DNA from: Brucella gallinifaecis
Lineage (GTDB): Bacteria; Pseudomonadota; Alphaproteobacteria; Rhizobiales; Rhizobiaceae
Direction: 5' to 3'
Assembly (NCBI RefSeq): GCF_006476605.1
Contig: NZ_ML636814.1
Span: forward strand, 1 to 53,381
Length of the DNA: 53,381 bases
Of this stretch, positions 1 to 9,458 are shown piece by piece (the stretch's first letter is position 1; each line of letters opens with the position of its first letter). The position numbers and the translations under genes are program-made. Under the pieces are notes generated by a model. It was not told the DNA's origin, made no database searches, and saw only the letters and a list, made by a program, of their open reading frames with translations.

Positions 1-62
1 GTATGCTGTCACCAGTACACTTTGAACAGAACCACAAAATGAAGACGAAGAGTGTCTAATAA

Positions 63-260
63 ACTCGGGGCTATTCAGAACAACTGGCTCAAGATGGCAT
101 GACAATGATCCTCGTCACACACGAAATGAGTTTTGCAAAACGGGTCGCAGATAATGTGATCTTCATGCATCAGGGCAAGGTGTGGGAAAGCGGTTCAGGA
201 TCAATGCTCGATAACCCTTGTACACCTGAACTGCGTCAGTTCGTTGGCAACGGTCTGTAA
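63..260 (+). pseudogene. 3' remnant of an amino-acid-type ABC transporter ATP-binding protein
   Basis: The frame ending at the stop at 258-260 encodes the last ~60 residues of a GlnQ/HisP-type ATPase. It has the strand and H-loop region ([16 protein letters not shown]), then the usual VIFMHQGKV strand and a [12 protein letters not shown] end. The Walker A, signature and Walker B parts are missing: the frame is closed by TAA at 60-62, and sequence before about position 84 no longer resembles the family. A recombination or deletion breakpoint near 80 is inferred. It is not a working gene as seen here. Confidence 0.75.
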
Positions 261-321
261 AAGCAGAACTAGAGCCGCCCCCATCATTTGATAAAGTTTG
301 CCTGTTAGAATGGAATAAGTA

Positions 322-1851
322 ATGGTCTCTCCACGCGTAATTCGTCTGCATTCAGCAGATGACGTTGTTATCGCTGCAGAAAATATCGATGAGGGTATCC
401 TGATCGGATCGGAGAAAATTGTTGCGCGCAATGCAATTCCATCCGGGCACAAAATTGCTGTTCATGACCTGCCAAAGGGCAGTCTGGTGCGCCGCTACAA
501 TCAAGTCATAGGTGCGGCATCGATAGATATCCTCAAAGGACAACACGTTCATGTGCACAATCTGATGATGACGGAAGTAACGCATGATTATGCCATTAGT
601 AAAGATGCTAAACTAACCAGGACAGTAGACACCCCAGCAAGCTTTATGGGTATTCGTCGTAAAGACGGCCGCGTTGCCACGCGCAATTATATTGGAATCA
701 TTACCAGCGTGAATTGCTCCGCGCGTGTTGCCCGATCAATCGCTGAGCACTTTCGTCGGGATCTTAACCCGGATGCACTCCGCGACTTTCCAAACATCGA
801 TGGGATCGTAGCACTTACACACGGTGTTGGATGCGGAATTGATGTTTGCAGTGACGCAATGACCATCATACGTAGAACTTTGGCCGGCTTTGCCTCCCAC
901 CCAAATTTTGGGGCTGTCATATTTGTAGGACTTGGCTGTGAAGCCAATCAAATCAACGACATTATGGCTTCTAGAGGCTTGGAAGCGAACCCCACTCTAC
1001 AAGCTTTTACCATTCAGGAGCAAGGCGGGACTGTTAAAACCATCGCTCATGGGATTGATCAGATCAAATCCATGCTTCCTGCTGTGAACAATGTGCAAAG
1101 AGAACCATTACCTGCATCGCACATAACCGTAGGCCTGCAATGCGGCGGTTCCGATGGTTATTCTGGCATTACCGCAAATCCGGCTCTTGGATTTGCTGTT
1201 GATCTGCTGGTTAAGAATGGCGGAACAGCAATCCTTTCCGAAACCCCTGAAGTTTACGGTGCCGAACATTTGCTCACCCGGCGAGCTAAAGACGCAAAAG
1301 TCGGGAAAAAGCTTATTGATCGCATTCGCTGGTGGGAAGAGTATTGCGAAAAAAATGGTGCTGAAATGAACAACAACCCGTCAGCTGGCAATAAAGCGGG
1401 TGGCCTGACAACGATTCTGGAGAAATCGCTTGGTGCTATTGCAAAGGCGGGAACAACGAATCTGAATGCAGTTTATGAATATGCTGAGCCTGTTTCTGAA
1501 CATGGCTTCGTTTTCATGGACTCTCCCGGCTTTGATCCAATCTCCGCAACTGGACAGGTCGCATCGGGTGCTAATCTCATCTGTTTTACGACAGGTCGTG
1601 GTTCCGCATTCGGCTGCATGCCCTCCCCCTCTATAAAATTATCTACCAATTCGGCTACCTGGCATCGCCAAGAAGAAGACATGGATATAAATTGCGGCGA
1701 GATCGTCGATGGCTCCGCGACGCTTGAGGAAGTCGGACACCGAATTTTCCATATGATACTCGATACTGCTTCAGGCCAGCCAACTAAGAGTGAAACTCAC
1801 GGATACGGACAGGACGAGTTTGTTCCCTGGCAACTTGGAGTAATCACATGA
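322..1851 (+). CDS. uxaA: UxaA-family sugar-acid dehydratase (altronate/galactonate type)
   Basis: This 509-residue protein has the two-part UxaA/GarD layout. An N-terminal SAF-like domain (about 1-90, IRLHSADDVVIAAENI) is followed by the catalytic dehydratase domain, opening with the family block RKDGRVATRNYIGI near 113-126 and continuing through GVGCGIDV and GLGCEANQ. Family members remove water from D-altronate or related aldonates/aldarates, giving 2-keto-3-deoxy acids in the cytoplasm. A purine-rich RBS (ggaataag) precedes the ATG at 322. The next two genes are a 2-keto-3-deoxygalactonate kinase and aldolase, so the product is probably 2-keto-3-deoxygalactonate rather than the KDG made by classical UxaA. 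Family assignment is firm; the substrate is not. Confidence 0.85.
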   Translation: MVSPRVIRLHSADDVVIAAENIDEGILIGSEKIVARNAIPSGHKIAVHDLPKGSLVRRYNQVIGAASIDILKGQHVHVHNLMMTEVTHDYAISKDAKLTRTVDTPASFMGIRRKDGRVATRNYIGIITSVNCSARVARSIAEHFRRDLNPDALRDFPNIDGIVALTHGVGCGIDVCSDAMTIIRRTLAGFASHPNFGAVIFVGLGCEANQINDIMASRGLEANPTLQAFTIQEQGGTVKTIAHGIDQIKSMLPAVNNVQREPLPASHITVGLQCGGSDGYSGITANPALGFAVDLLVKNGGTAILSETPEVYGAEHLLTRRAKDAKVGKKLIDRIRWWEEYCEKNGAEMNNNPSAGNKAGGLTTILEKSLGAIAKAGTTNLNAVYEYAEPVSEHGFVFMDSPGFDPISATGQVASGANLICFTTGRGSAFGCMPSPSIKLSTNSATWHRQEEDMDINCGEIVDGSATLEEVGHRIFHMILDTASGQPTKSETHGYGQDEFVPWQLGVIT

Positions 1852-1912
1852 TGATGGCTTTTATCCCGCTTTAAACGATAAAGCCTGCAACTTGAAACGA
1901 AGTGACTTCACG

Positions 1913-2833
1913 ATGACAGATTTATTAACTCCCCAGTTCGTTGGTGTCGACTGGGGCACCAGCAGTTTCCGACTGTGGGTTATGTCCGTTGATGGTGCTA
2001 TCCTCGCTGAGAGGCGGAGCGCTGAGGGTATGTCCGCTACAGATGCAACCGCGTTTAAAGGAGTTTTGGATCAGCATCTTTCAGCGCTCAAGATTCCTGA
2101 GGACATCCCGGTACTCATTTGTGGGATGGCTGGATCAAAACAGGGCTGGGTAGATGCAGGATACACGAATATTCCTACATTACTGGTGGAAGTCTCCCAA
2201 TCAGCGGTAACTGTTCCTTCTTCAACGCGCGACGTCCGTATACTACCAGGAATTGCTAATGCTGACCCTCGGCAGCCGAATGTCATGCGCGGAGAAGAGA
2301 CGCAACTGATTGGCGCAATACCTACTGACTTTACAGGTTTCGTTTGCCAGCCAGGAACACACAGTAAATGGGTTCGGTTTGAAAACGGGAGACTCACAAA
2401 TTTTCTTACATTCATGACGGGCGAACTCTACTCAGTTCTGACGAAGCATTCAATTTTGAGACACTCGATGGCGGGAGAAAAGACTACAGGATTTAGCTTA
2501 GAAGCTTTCGAAAATGCTTTGAACTCATCAAAGAAAAACCCGATGTGCTTCATGTCATCGCTTTTCCAGATACGGTCCTCCGATTTATTGCAGACACACC
2601 CCAAACAAGATGGCTCAGAACAACTCTCCGGCTTGCTGATCGGAACAGAACTTGCTGAGATTGCCCAGCGCTTTCCCAACCTAAGTCGTGTTGTGTTGAT
2701 TGCTTCTGGTTTGCAAGCAAAACTCTATCAAGCTGGGCTGAGGCAGTTTGGACTGGAAGTCGATAATGTAGATGCCGACGAGGCTGTAAAAAAAGGTTTA
2801 CTGATTGCTGCCCGTCGTATCTGGAACTTCTGA
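1913..2833 (+). CDS. dgoK: 2-dehydro-3-deoxygalactonokinase
   Basis: DgoK phosphorylates 2-keto-3-deoxygalactonate at C6 with ATP. The start region FVGVDWGTSSFRLWV is the phosphate-1 loop of the ASKHA sugar-kinase fold in its DgoK form. The blocks MRGEETQLIGA and CQPGTHSKWVRF are characteristic of DgoK, and GLLIGTELAE is near the C-terminus. The length (306 aa) is usual. ATG 1913 was chosen over the in-frame TTG at 1892 because it gives the normal N-terminus. It lies 61 bp after uxaA and 13 bp before the aldolase gene, so the three are probably co-transcribed. Confidence 0.88.
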   Translation: MTDLLTPQFVGVDWGTSSFRLWVMSVDGAILAERRSAEGMSATDATAFKGVLDQHLSALKIPEDIPVLICGMAGSKQGWVDAGYTNIPTLLVEVSQSAVTVPSSTRDVRILPGIANADPRQPNVMRGEETQLIGAIPTDFTGFVCQPGTHSKWVRFENGRLTNFLTFMTGELYSVLTKHSILRHSMAGEKTTGFSLEAFENALNSSKKNPMCFMSSLFQIRSSDLLQTHPKQDGSEQLSGLLIGTELAEIAQRFPNLSRVVLIASGLQAKLYQAGLRQFGLEVDNVDADEAVKKGLLIAARRIWNF

Positions 2834-2846
2834 AAAGGATTATACA

Positions 2847-3485
2847 ATGAGCCAAGTCCAATGGCCCAGAATGAAAAGAGACCTTGTCGCTATTCTACGC
2901 GGTGTAAGGCCCAATGAAGTCGAGGGCATTGCAAATGTTCTCGTTGAAGTAGGTTTTCAGGCTATCGAAATACCTCTTAACTCTCCCGATCCACTTAATT
3001 CCATTGAAAAAATATCAAACTTATTCGACGAAACCATTATAACCGGAGCCGGGACGGTGACAAATGTTGCCGATTGCCAGCGAGTGATAGATGCTGGCGG
3101 AAAATTAATTGTTAGCCCAAATGTTAACCGTGGCGTCATTGCGCTTGCAAACACCCATGGGCTGGTATCGATGCCGGGCGTTCTCACCCCGACGGAAGCC
3201 TATGCCGCCATCAACGCGGGTGCCTCTGCATTAAAATTTTTCCCCGCCAACATTCTCGACCTTGCAGGTATCAAAGCAATCCTCACCATCCTACCTAACG
3301 ATACCAGAGTCGGTGTTGTCGGAGGCGTTAGCACTAAATCTCTGAAAGATTTTGCCGGTATAGGAATTCGTACGTTTGGTCTTGGGTCAAATATTTACTC
3401 ACAAGGAGATACAGCCGAGACCGTGAAAGAACGTGCACGCTTATATGTCGAAGAATATGATCATCTTTTTAACGCAGGAGCCTGA
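2847..3485 (+). CDS. dgoA: 2-dehydro-3-deoxy-6-phosphogalactonate aldolase
   Basis: This class I aldolase cleaves 2-keto-3-deoxy-6-phosphogalactonate to pyruvate and glyceraldehyde 3-phosphate. The 212-residue (βα)8 protein shows the KDPG/KDPGal aldolase blocks: LVAILRGVRPNE with the catalytic Glu region at the start, TGAGTVTN in the middle, and ALKFFPAN with the Schiff-base lysine near residue 130. The start at 2847 has an aaggat RBS at 2835-2840; an upstream in-frame start would overlap dgoK without need. It completes the uxaA-dgoK-dgoA pathway. Specificity for the galacto rather than the gluco epimer is taken from the DgoK neighbour. Confidence 0.88.
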   Translation: MSQVQWPRMKRDLVAILRGVRPNEVEGIANVLVEVGFQAIEIPLNSPDPLNSIEKISNLFDETIITGAGTVTNVADCQRVIDAGGKLIVSPNVNRGVIALANTHGLVSMPGVLTPTEAYAAINAGASALKFFPANILDLAGIKAILTILPNDTRVGVVGGVSTKSLKDFAGIGIRTFGLGSNIYSQGDTAETVKERARLYVEEYDHLFNAGA

Positions 3486-3639
3486 TCTGAAATCAATTTT
3501 AGCTTTCTCTCTATTTATACAATCGCAAGATAGACTTACAACTACATAAGACTCTGCGCAAATTTTTCGTCAATGCATTGATCTGGATCATTTAACAGTG
3601 CATCGCTGGGCCACCTGCTTCAGCCAAAAACTGCTGGAG

Positions 3640-3956
3640 CGGTTCAATCGGGGCAGATCCCAAACCGGCTCATTTATTCCGATCTCGTCATTCTTGATGA
3701 GCTCGGACATCTGCCATTCTGAGCATCAGATGGTGCATTTTTATTCCATCTGCACAACAAACTTTATGAACGCACGAGAGTCATAATCACCACCAATCTT
3801 AGCTTCCGTGAATGGGCAAATGGGTTTGGTGTCGCCAAAATGACGACTGCATTGCTCGACAAGCTCACTCTTCACTGCCACATCCTTGAAACCGGAAACG
3901 ACCAAAGGAAAACACGAAACTTGACCGTGATTAAAAGGTGGGTCAATTCTCGGTGA
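3640..3956 (+). pseudogene. IS21-family istB (helper ATPase) remnant
   Basis: From about 3669 one frame reads like the C-terminal half of IstB: the Walker-B region YSDLVILDELGHLPF, a TGA stop at 3720-3722, then RTRVIITTNLSFREW and MTTALLDKLT followed by HCHILETGN. The in-frame stop, the missing N-terminal half and the absence of istA show a dead fragment. The flanks (3486-3640 and 3957-4044) hold no other gene that I can recognise. Confidence 0.8.
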
Positions 3957-4044
3957 AAATCCCTGGGCACTTCTCAGCCGCAATCAACAGATACGATCTA
4001 TACTTGGCTTCAAAACAGAAGATTCGGCCAGCACTACCTATTGA

Positions 4045-5808
4045 TTAAGCCTTAGCTTGAAGTGCTTCAGCCATGGCGCCCAAGATTACGAATGTAGAAG
4101 CCGCACCTGGATCAATATGGCCAAGAGAACGTTCGCCAAGCTTGGCCGAACGTCCACGACGTGCTTCCATCTCAGCCGTTGCCTTCATACCCTTTTTAGC
4201 ACCATCACGTGCCGCAATCAGCACATCAAGCGTAGACTTGCCAGCCTTTGCGGCTTCATTTGCAGCTTCAACCGCTGGAACCCATGCATCAATCATCGTC
4301 TTATCACCCGGCGCGGCACGGCCCCGATCCTGAATACCCTGCGATGCAGCTGCAAGCCATTCGGCAATACCATTGCCATCAAGATTTAGACGATTGCTGA
4401 CAGCAGTTCCTGCGCGCAAGAATGCTGTCGCATATAGCGGGCCAGAGGAAGCACCAACCGCATCAAGAAATGCTTTAGCCATACGCTTACAAATAGCTTC
4501 AATGGTTTCATCGCCCTGTTCGTCTTCAAGCGCATGCTGAACGGCCTTCCAGCCGATTTCCATAGTGATGCCATGATCGCCATCGCCAATCACGCCGTCG
4601 AGTTCCGAAAGCCAGTTCTTCTCAGCAATGATCTGATTACCGACATTCATCATCATCGCTTTGAACAGCGCTGGTGTTACATCACCATCAATAATAAGTT
4701 TGCGCGGTGCATCTGACATTGTTTCTTTACGTTCAACAACGCGCACCGCCTTGCGATATGACACCGGTTCGCGGTCGTCTGCCTGCACAGCACCAATAGT
4801 TAGCGCTAGCGTATGGCATGGATGGTCAAGCAGCGTCTGCAAAGTTGTGTCCAGCTTCATCAGTGTAACCGATGCACCGGCCATTTCGAGAGACGTAGCA
4901 TATTCCCCGACCCAAGAAGCGTGGATCTGAATTTCATGAACATCAAGAATCTGTTTCACGCGCCGGAAAATCAAGTATAGTTCGATATGCGTAGTCGCAC
5001 CCAATCCATTGACCAGAACCGCAACTCGATCACCCGCCTTGAGTTCTAGTTCCTCAACAACCGCGGCCACCAATTCATCGGTGACTTCATCGGCAGGTGC
5101 CAGCTTCTGGCGACGGATGCCCGGCTCTCCATGCAGGCCCATGCCGATTTCCATCTCATCGTCGCCGATAGAGAAATTCGGCTTGCCAGTCTGGGGAAGC
5201 GAGCAAGGACTCAATGCCACGCCCATCGAACGGGTCGCTTCATTGGCTGCCTGCGCCAGCGCTTCAACGCGCGGCAGGGATTCACCCAGATCAGCCGCAG
5301 CACCAGCAACCTTGAACACAAAGAAATCACCGGCAATACCGCGGCGCTCCGACTTACGATCAAGAGGAGCCGAGGCCACGTCATCCGCCACCGCAACATG
5401 ACGCACATCCATGCCGTCTTGTGCAAGTTCTTCCGCAGCCATCGTGAAATTGAGAACGTCTCCGGTGTAATTGCCATAGAGCATCAGCACGCCAGCGCCA
5501 CCATCCGCAGCCCGTGCCGCTTCTGCAATATGTGCAGGCGATGGCGATGCAAACACATTGCCTACCGCCGCAGCATCTGCCAGACCGCGACCGACATAGC
5601 CTGCAAAAGCTGGCTCGTGTCCAGAGCCTCCGCCCACAACAATCCCGACCTTGCCTTCGCGTGGGCCATCAACTGCCACAACAGCACGGCCTGTTTCGCC
5701 TTCAACACGCAGAATGTCAGGATGCGCACCAACCATGCCTTCGATCATTTCTACGATGATATTATCAGGCGCGTTGATCAGCTTTTTGGTTTTGACTTGT
5801 TCACTCAT
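4045..5808 (-). CDS. Fused DhaK-DhaL dihydroxyacetone/ketotetrose kinase
   Basis: ATP-dependent kinase for short ketoses. Residues 1-350 form the DhaK domain, with GGGSGHEP at 59-66 and the substrate-binding His of GMGLHGEPG at about 226, which forms a covalent hemiaminal with the ketose in this family. Residues 370-587 form DhaL, with the Mg-ADP aspartates of LDGVIGDGDHG (about 404, 409, 411) and the ASSGPLYA block. It is the last gene of a minus-strand operon after a ribose-type ABC transporter, 30 bp from the permease. In Brucellaceae and mycobacteria, homologues phosphorylate L- or D-erythrulose (LerK/DerK). Choice between dihydroxyacetone and erythrulose cannot be made from sequence alone. 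Confidence 0.88.
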   Translation of the reverse strand: MSEQVKTKKLINAPDNIIVEMIEGMVGAHPDILRVEGETGRAVVAVDGPREGKVGIVVGGGSGHEPAFAGYVGRGLADAAAVGNVFASPSPAHIAEAARAADGGAGVLMLYGNYTGDVLNFTMAAEELAQDGMDVRHVAVADDVASAPLDRKSERRGIAGDFFVFKVAGAAADLGESLPRVEALAQAANEATRSMGVALSPCSLPQTGKPNFSIGDDEMEIGMGLHGEPGIRRQKLAPADEVTDELVAAVVEELELKAGDRVAVLVNGLGATTHIELYLIFRRVKQILDVHEIQIHASWVGEYATSLEMAGASVTLMKLDTTLQTLLDHPCHTLALTIGAVQADDREPVSYRKAVRVVERKETMSDAPRKLIIDGDVTPALFKAMMMNVGNQIIAEKNWLSELDGVIGDGDHGITMEIGWKAVQHALEDEQGDETIEAICKRMAKAFLDAVGASSGPLYATAFLRAGTAVSNRLNLDGNGIAEWLAAASQGIQDRGRAAPGDKTMIDAWVPAVEAANEAAKAGKSTLDVLIAARDGAKKGMKATAEMEARRGRSAKLGERSLGHIDPGAASTFVILGAMAEALQAKA

Positions 5809-5838
5809 AATAACAGCTTTCTTAAACGTATTGCCTGA

Positions 5839-6804
5839 TCAGTGCGCATCCCGGCGCAGATAACGACGCGATATAGCATCAAACGAGATAGCCAGCACGA
5901 CGATTGCACCCGAAACAATGCCCTGCCAATATGGAGAAACACCGAACAGAACGATAATGTTTTCAATAATAGCAATAATGCCTGCACCGAAGATCGCACC
6001 AATCGGGCTACCGATACCGCCTGTTGTGGCAACGCCACCGATGACGGAAGCAGCAATCGGAGCCAGCACCCAGCTATCACCGATTGACGGCTGAGCAGTG
6101 CCAAGCCGCGCCACCATCAGTACACCCGCAAGCCCAGAAATGGCCCCTGCAACGCCAAACACCATCAGACGTACGCGATCCACACGAATACCAAGCATAC
6201 GTGCGCCGTCGCGGTTGTTGCCAATGGCATACATGTAGCGTCCGAACGGGGTTTTCAGCATTACGAAAGTAGCAATCAACAGTATCACAAACATGATTAG
6301 GAACGGCACAGGGATTCCAAAGAGGTCGCCGCGACCAAGGAAATGAATTTCACGCGGGATACCAGTGATAGCAACACCTCGCGTCAGCACCAGATTGGCA
6401 CCACCAAAGATGCCTGCCGTACCGATGGTCAGCACCAGTGAATGCAGTCGCAAAAAGGTGACGAGGAATCCGTTGAACAGGCCAAGGCAAAGCCCGAGCA
6501 GGATAGCCAGCAGCATTGCCGAATAAGGCTCGAAGCCCATCCGCATCATCAATATGCCGGACACGACGCCGCTCAATCCACCAATAACACCAAGCGACAA
6601 ATCAAGCTCACCCAGCACCATCAGCATCGACTGTGCGATAGTAATAAGGCCGACGAAGGCCAGACCACGCGCAACAACCGACAGATTGTAAGGCGTGAGA
6701 AAATATGGCGACATGATTGCCGAAAGGCCAAAGATCACCAAAAGCGCTACAAAAACACCGGCCAGCGGCGTGCGAATGAGATTGGAAAGGGGATTAGTTT
6801 GCAT
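5839..6804 (-). CDS. Ribose-type sugar ABC transporter permease (RbsC family)
   Basis: Inner-membrane permease of a CUT2 sugar importer, 321 residues with about 8-10 hydrophobic segments. Family marks are ELDLSLGVIGGLSG near residue 66, the glycine-rich cytoplasmic loop GRYMYAIGNNRDGARMLGIRV around 189-207, and ASVIGGVATTGGIGSPIGA. Its ATG overlaps the last 11 bases of the ATPase gene, a sign of translational coupling. It pairs with the ATPase and binding protein upstream. Confidence 0.9.
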   Translation of the reverse strand: MQTNPLSNLIRTPLAGVFVALLVIFGLSAIMSPYFLTPYNLSVVARGLAFVGLITIAQSMLMVLGELDLSLGVIGGLSGVVSGILMMRMGFEPYSAMLLAILLGLCLGLFNGFLVTFLRLHSLVLTIGTAGIFGGANLVLTRGVAITGIPREIHFLGRGDLFGIPVPFLIMFVILLIATFVMLKTPFGRYMYAIGNNRDGARMLGIRVDRVRLMVFGVAGAISGLAGVLMVARLGTAQPSIGDSWVLAPIAASVIGGVATTGGIGSPIGAIFGAGIIAIIENIIVLFGVSPYWQGIVSGAIVVLAISFDAISRRYLRRDAH

Positions 6805-8293
6805 CGGCTTTTACCTCTGTTCCAAAGATCGCGCCCACGAGTGTTTCATTATTGGTATCAGCGGTGAAGAACTCACCGGTGATATGGCCGTTATGCATGG
6901 TGATGATACGGCTCGCGCATTTCTGCAATTCGTTGAGTTCGGAAGAAACGAGAATGACTCCCACGCCTTCTTCGGCGAGATTTTTCATGATGCGATAAAT
7001 TTCAGATTTGGTGCGAATATCGATACCCTTCGTCGGCTCATCAAAGATCAGCACACGCGGACGTGTCGCCATAGCGCGGCCAATAATAGCCTTCTGCTGA
7101 TTTCCACCCGAAAGCTGCGAAATGCGCTTACCCATTCCAGATGTGCGGATACCGTAATCATCAATGATCTTCTGCACGATATTGCGTTCGCGCCGGTCGG
7201 AGATCCCGAACGTGCCGCTGGTGAGTTGCAAGACCGAAATCCCTATATTTTCGCGTAGCGATAAAAGTGGCAGAATGCCGTGATGTTTGCGCTCTTCGGA
7301 CAGATAGAGCATGCCACCTGCAACCGAGCGCGAGGTATCGTTAAGCATCCAACTTTCGCCCTCGACCTGCACTTGACCTGCTTTGGCTTTCAGAAAGCCG
7401 AAGATCGTCTGCATGACCTCGGAGCGCCCTGCTCCAACCAAACCGGCAAAGCCCAGAATCTCGCCCTTGCGTAGATCAAAGCTGATGTCTTCAAAACGCA
7501 ACCCCGAAAGGCCCCGTACTTCCATAATGGTTTCAGTTGTCGATTTGGAAGGACGGAAGTGTTCATCAAAAGAAAGATCACGGCCAGACATGGCGCGGAT
7601 CAGATCGGCTTCAGTGACGTCCTTGATGTGCCCGCTTTCGATCTTCGTACCATTGCGAAGAACGGTATAATCATCGCCAATCTGGAAGACCTCTTCCATC
7701 TTGTGGCTGATGAAAACAATTGCATGATCATGATCGAGAAGACCACGGATAACCTTAAAGACACGCTCGACTTCAACACGCGTCAGGGAAGATGTGGGCT
7801 CATCAAGGATGAGTACCTTCATCTGCTCATTGGTGCAGGCGCGTGCAATCTGCAAAAGCTGCTGGTCGGAGACTGAAATATTGGCAACCAGATCGTCCGG
7901 CTGCGCTTCAATAGCGAAGCGATCGAGATAAGATTTTGCCTCTTCCTGTAATGCCTTGCGGTTGACGGTGAAACCGCCATGACCGGTTCGGTTGAATGGC
8001 ATGAACAGGTTTTCTGCGACACTCATCTGCGGGAAAAGTGTGAGTTCTTGCGGAACATAAGCGACGTTATTATAAAGCGCAGGATCAGCAACCGGATCGC
8101 GACCATCAATCAGCACCTGCCCTCGCGAAGCGCTGTCGGTTCCGGTCAGAATTTTTACAAGCGTGGATTTGCCAGCACCGTTTTCTCCAGCAAGTATATG
8201 CGTGCGGCCCAGTTCGATTTTCAGTTCAACACCATCCAGCGCAGTTACGCCCGGAAAGTCCCGACCTAATCCACTTGTTTCAAGATAAGCCAT
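6794..8293 (-). CDS. Ribose-type sugar ABC transporter ATP-binding protein (RbsA family, tandem domains)
   Basis: A cytoplasmic ATPase of about 499 residues with two ABC domains, as usual for CUT2 importers. Domain 1 has Walker A (AGENGAGKSTLVKIL) and a Walker-B-like LILDEPTSSLT. Its signature is the divergent ISVSDQQL. Domain 2 has the degenerate Walker A GLVGAGRSE and the intact signature LSGGNQQK, followed by LIFDEPTKGID. The start was set at the ATG at 8293, with AAGGTG upstream, rather than a GTG three codons earlier. It sits 114 bp after the binding-protein gene, across a strong hairpin, and overlaps the permease gene. Confidence 0.9.
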   Translation of the reverse strand: MAYLETSGLGRDFPGVTALDGVELKIELGRTHILAGENGAGKSTLVKILTGTDSASRGQVLIDGRDPVADPALYNNVAYVPQELTLFPQMSVAENLFMPFNRTGHGGFTVNRKALQEEAKSYLDRFAIEAQPDDLVANISVSDQQLLQIARACTNEQMKVLILDEPTSSLTRVEVERVFKVIRGLLDHDHAIVFISHKMEEVFQIGDDYTVLRNGTKIESGHIKDVTEADLIRAMSGRDLSFDEHFRPSKSTTETIMEVRGLSGLRFEDISFDLRKGEILGFAGLVGAGRSEVMQTIFGFLKAKAGQVQVEGESWMLNDTSRSVAGGMLYLSEERKHHGILPLLSLRENIGISVLQLTSGTFGISDRRERNIVQKIIDDYGIRTSGMGKRISQLSGGNQQKAIIGRAMATRPRVLIFDEPTKGIDIRTKSEIYRIMKNLAEEGVGVILVSSELNELQKCASRIITMHNGHITGEFFTADTNNETLVGAIFGTEVKADAN

Positions 8294-8364
8294 AATGGAC
8301 ACCTTGGAAAACTATTGCTTCGTCCGGCAAGCTGCAGGTTAAAGCCAATAGGACAGGAAAGGAT

Positions 8365-8388
8365 GGAGCACGGGAAAACCCGTGCTCC
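8365..8388 (-). terminator. Hairpin between binding-protein gene and ATPase gene
   Basis: A perfect 10-bp inverted repeat (ggagcacggg / cccgtgctcc) with an AAAA loop, just after the binding-protein gene in the direction of transcription. There is no T-run, so mRNA 3'-end protection or partial attenuation is more likely than full termination. Confidence 0.65.
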
Positions 8389-8407
8389 TACACATGATCG
8401 AAATGGA

Positions 8408-9352
8408 TCAGTTGTCGACATTTTCCTTCGTGAGGAAGGCATTGCCGGTGTCTATATAACCCGGAACCGGAGCACCAGTTGCCTGCGCCCAGAGCGTCAT
8501 AACCGACCAATAACCCTGTAATTCAGGCTGCGAAGCAGACGAGCTGTCAGCCACGCCATTGCGGATCATGTCGAGCATTTCTGGCAGATTATCAAGACCG
8601 ACCAGCGTAACCTTACCCTGCTTGCCAGCTTCAACAATAGCCTGACCGATACCGATCGGGCCAGCCGCATCCGAAGCAACCCAGCCCTTCAGGTTAGGGT
8701 TGGCCTGCATGATAGCTGCAGCCTGCTGTTGAGCGATTTCGATGCTGTCATTGTCGATTCCTTCAGCAACAACTTTGATGCCCGGATGTTCCTTGAACAC
8801 TTCGCGATGACAATCCGCACGAATCGAATGGTTTGGTGCAGTTGGCACGCCCATCATGATCGCGACTTCACCTTCACCGCCCAGCACTTCGACCAGACGA
8901 CGGGCAGCAATCTTGGCCTGCTCACAGAAATCTGAGCCGATGTGCGTGATGCTCATGCCTTCAGGCGGCACGGAATCGAACAGGACCAGCGGAACTTTCT
9001 GATTCTGTGCTTCTTCCAGCGATGCGCGATTGCCTGAAGGATCGAGCAGATCGAGTGCGAGACCATCCGGGCGGGTTGCAAGCGCACTATCGATAATCTG
9101 GTTCTGCTGAACAACGTCTGCGCTCTGTGGAGCTGAATAGACGACTTCAACATTGGCGCCGGTCTGCGCCTTAATCGCTGCAGCAGCCTGCTGCGCGCCT
9201 TCGTTCACCTTATCAAACCAAGGGTGAACAACCTTTGGCACAATAACGAAGCGATAGCTGTCTTTTTTTACAGTACCTGGTGCGCCCTGCGCCATCACGG
9301 AAACAGGAAGCGAAAAGGCAGCAACAGCCGCCAACAAAGCAAGCTTTTTCAT
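8408..9352 (-). CDS. Periplasmic sugar-binding protein of a ribose-type ABC transporter
   Basis: A 314-residue periplasmic binding protein of the RbsB fold. Residues 1-21 are a Sec signal peptide (MKKLALLAAVAAFSLPVSVMAQ). Later blocks are VVHPWFDKVNEGAQQAA, the domain-2 strand GWVASDAAGPIGIGQAI, and VTLVGLDNLPEMLDMI. A strong AGGGAGGA RBS lies just before the ATG. It is first in the operon binding protein-ATPase-permease-DhaKL, so its ligand is probably a C3-C5 ketose or polyol fed to the kinase. The ligand itself is not readable from the sequence. Confidence 0.88.
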   Translation of the reverse strand: MKKLALLAAVAAFSLPVSVMAQGAPGTVKKDSYRFVIVPKVVHPWFDKVNEGAQQAAAAIKAQTGANVEVVYSAPQSADVVQQNQIIDSALATRPDGLALDLLDPSGNRASLEEAQNQKVPLVLFDSVPPEGMSITHIGSDFCEQAKIAARRLVEVLGGEGEVAIMMGVPTAPNHSIRADCHREVFKEHPGIKVVAEGIDNDSIEIAQQQAAAIMQANPNLKGWVASDAAGPIGIGQAIVEAGKQGKVTLVGLDNLPEMLDMIRNGVADSSSASQPELQGYWSVMTLWAQATGAPVPGYIDTGNAFLTKENVDN

Positions 9353-9458
9353 AAATTCCTCCCTTGGAAATCAGACGAAACATACTCCCGCCTGATCATT
9401 GAAAGATCGCCTTGGGAAATTCCTCTGTCTCCCACGTAATAGCGAACTCATACCTTGC

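Noticed and set aside
5131..5838. Long opposite-strand reading frame (235 codons) across the DhaK-DhaL gene
   Set aside because: It is a mirror of the codon bias of the minus-strand gene, has no RBS and its translation is rich in His/Arg/Cys with no family resemblance.
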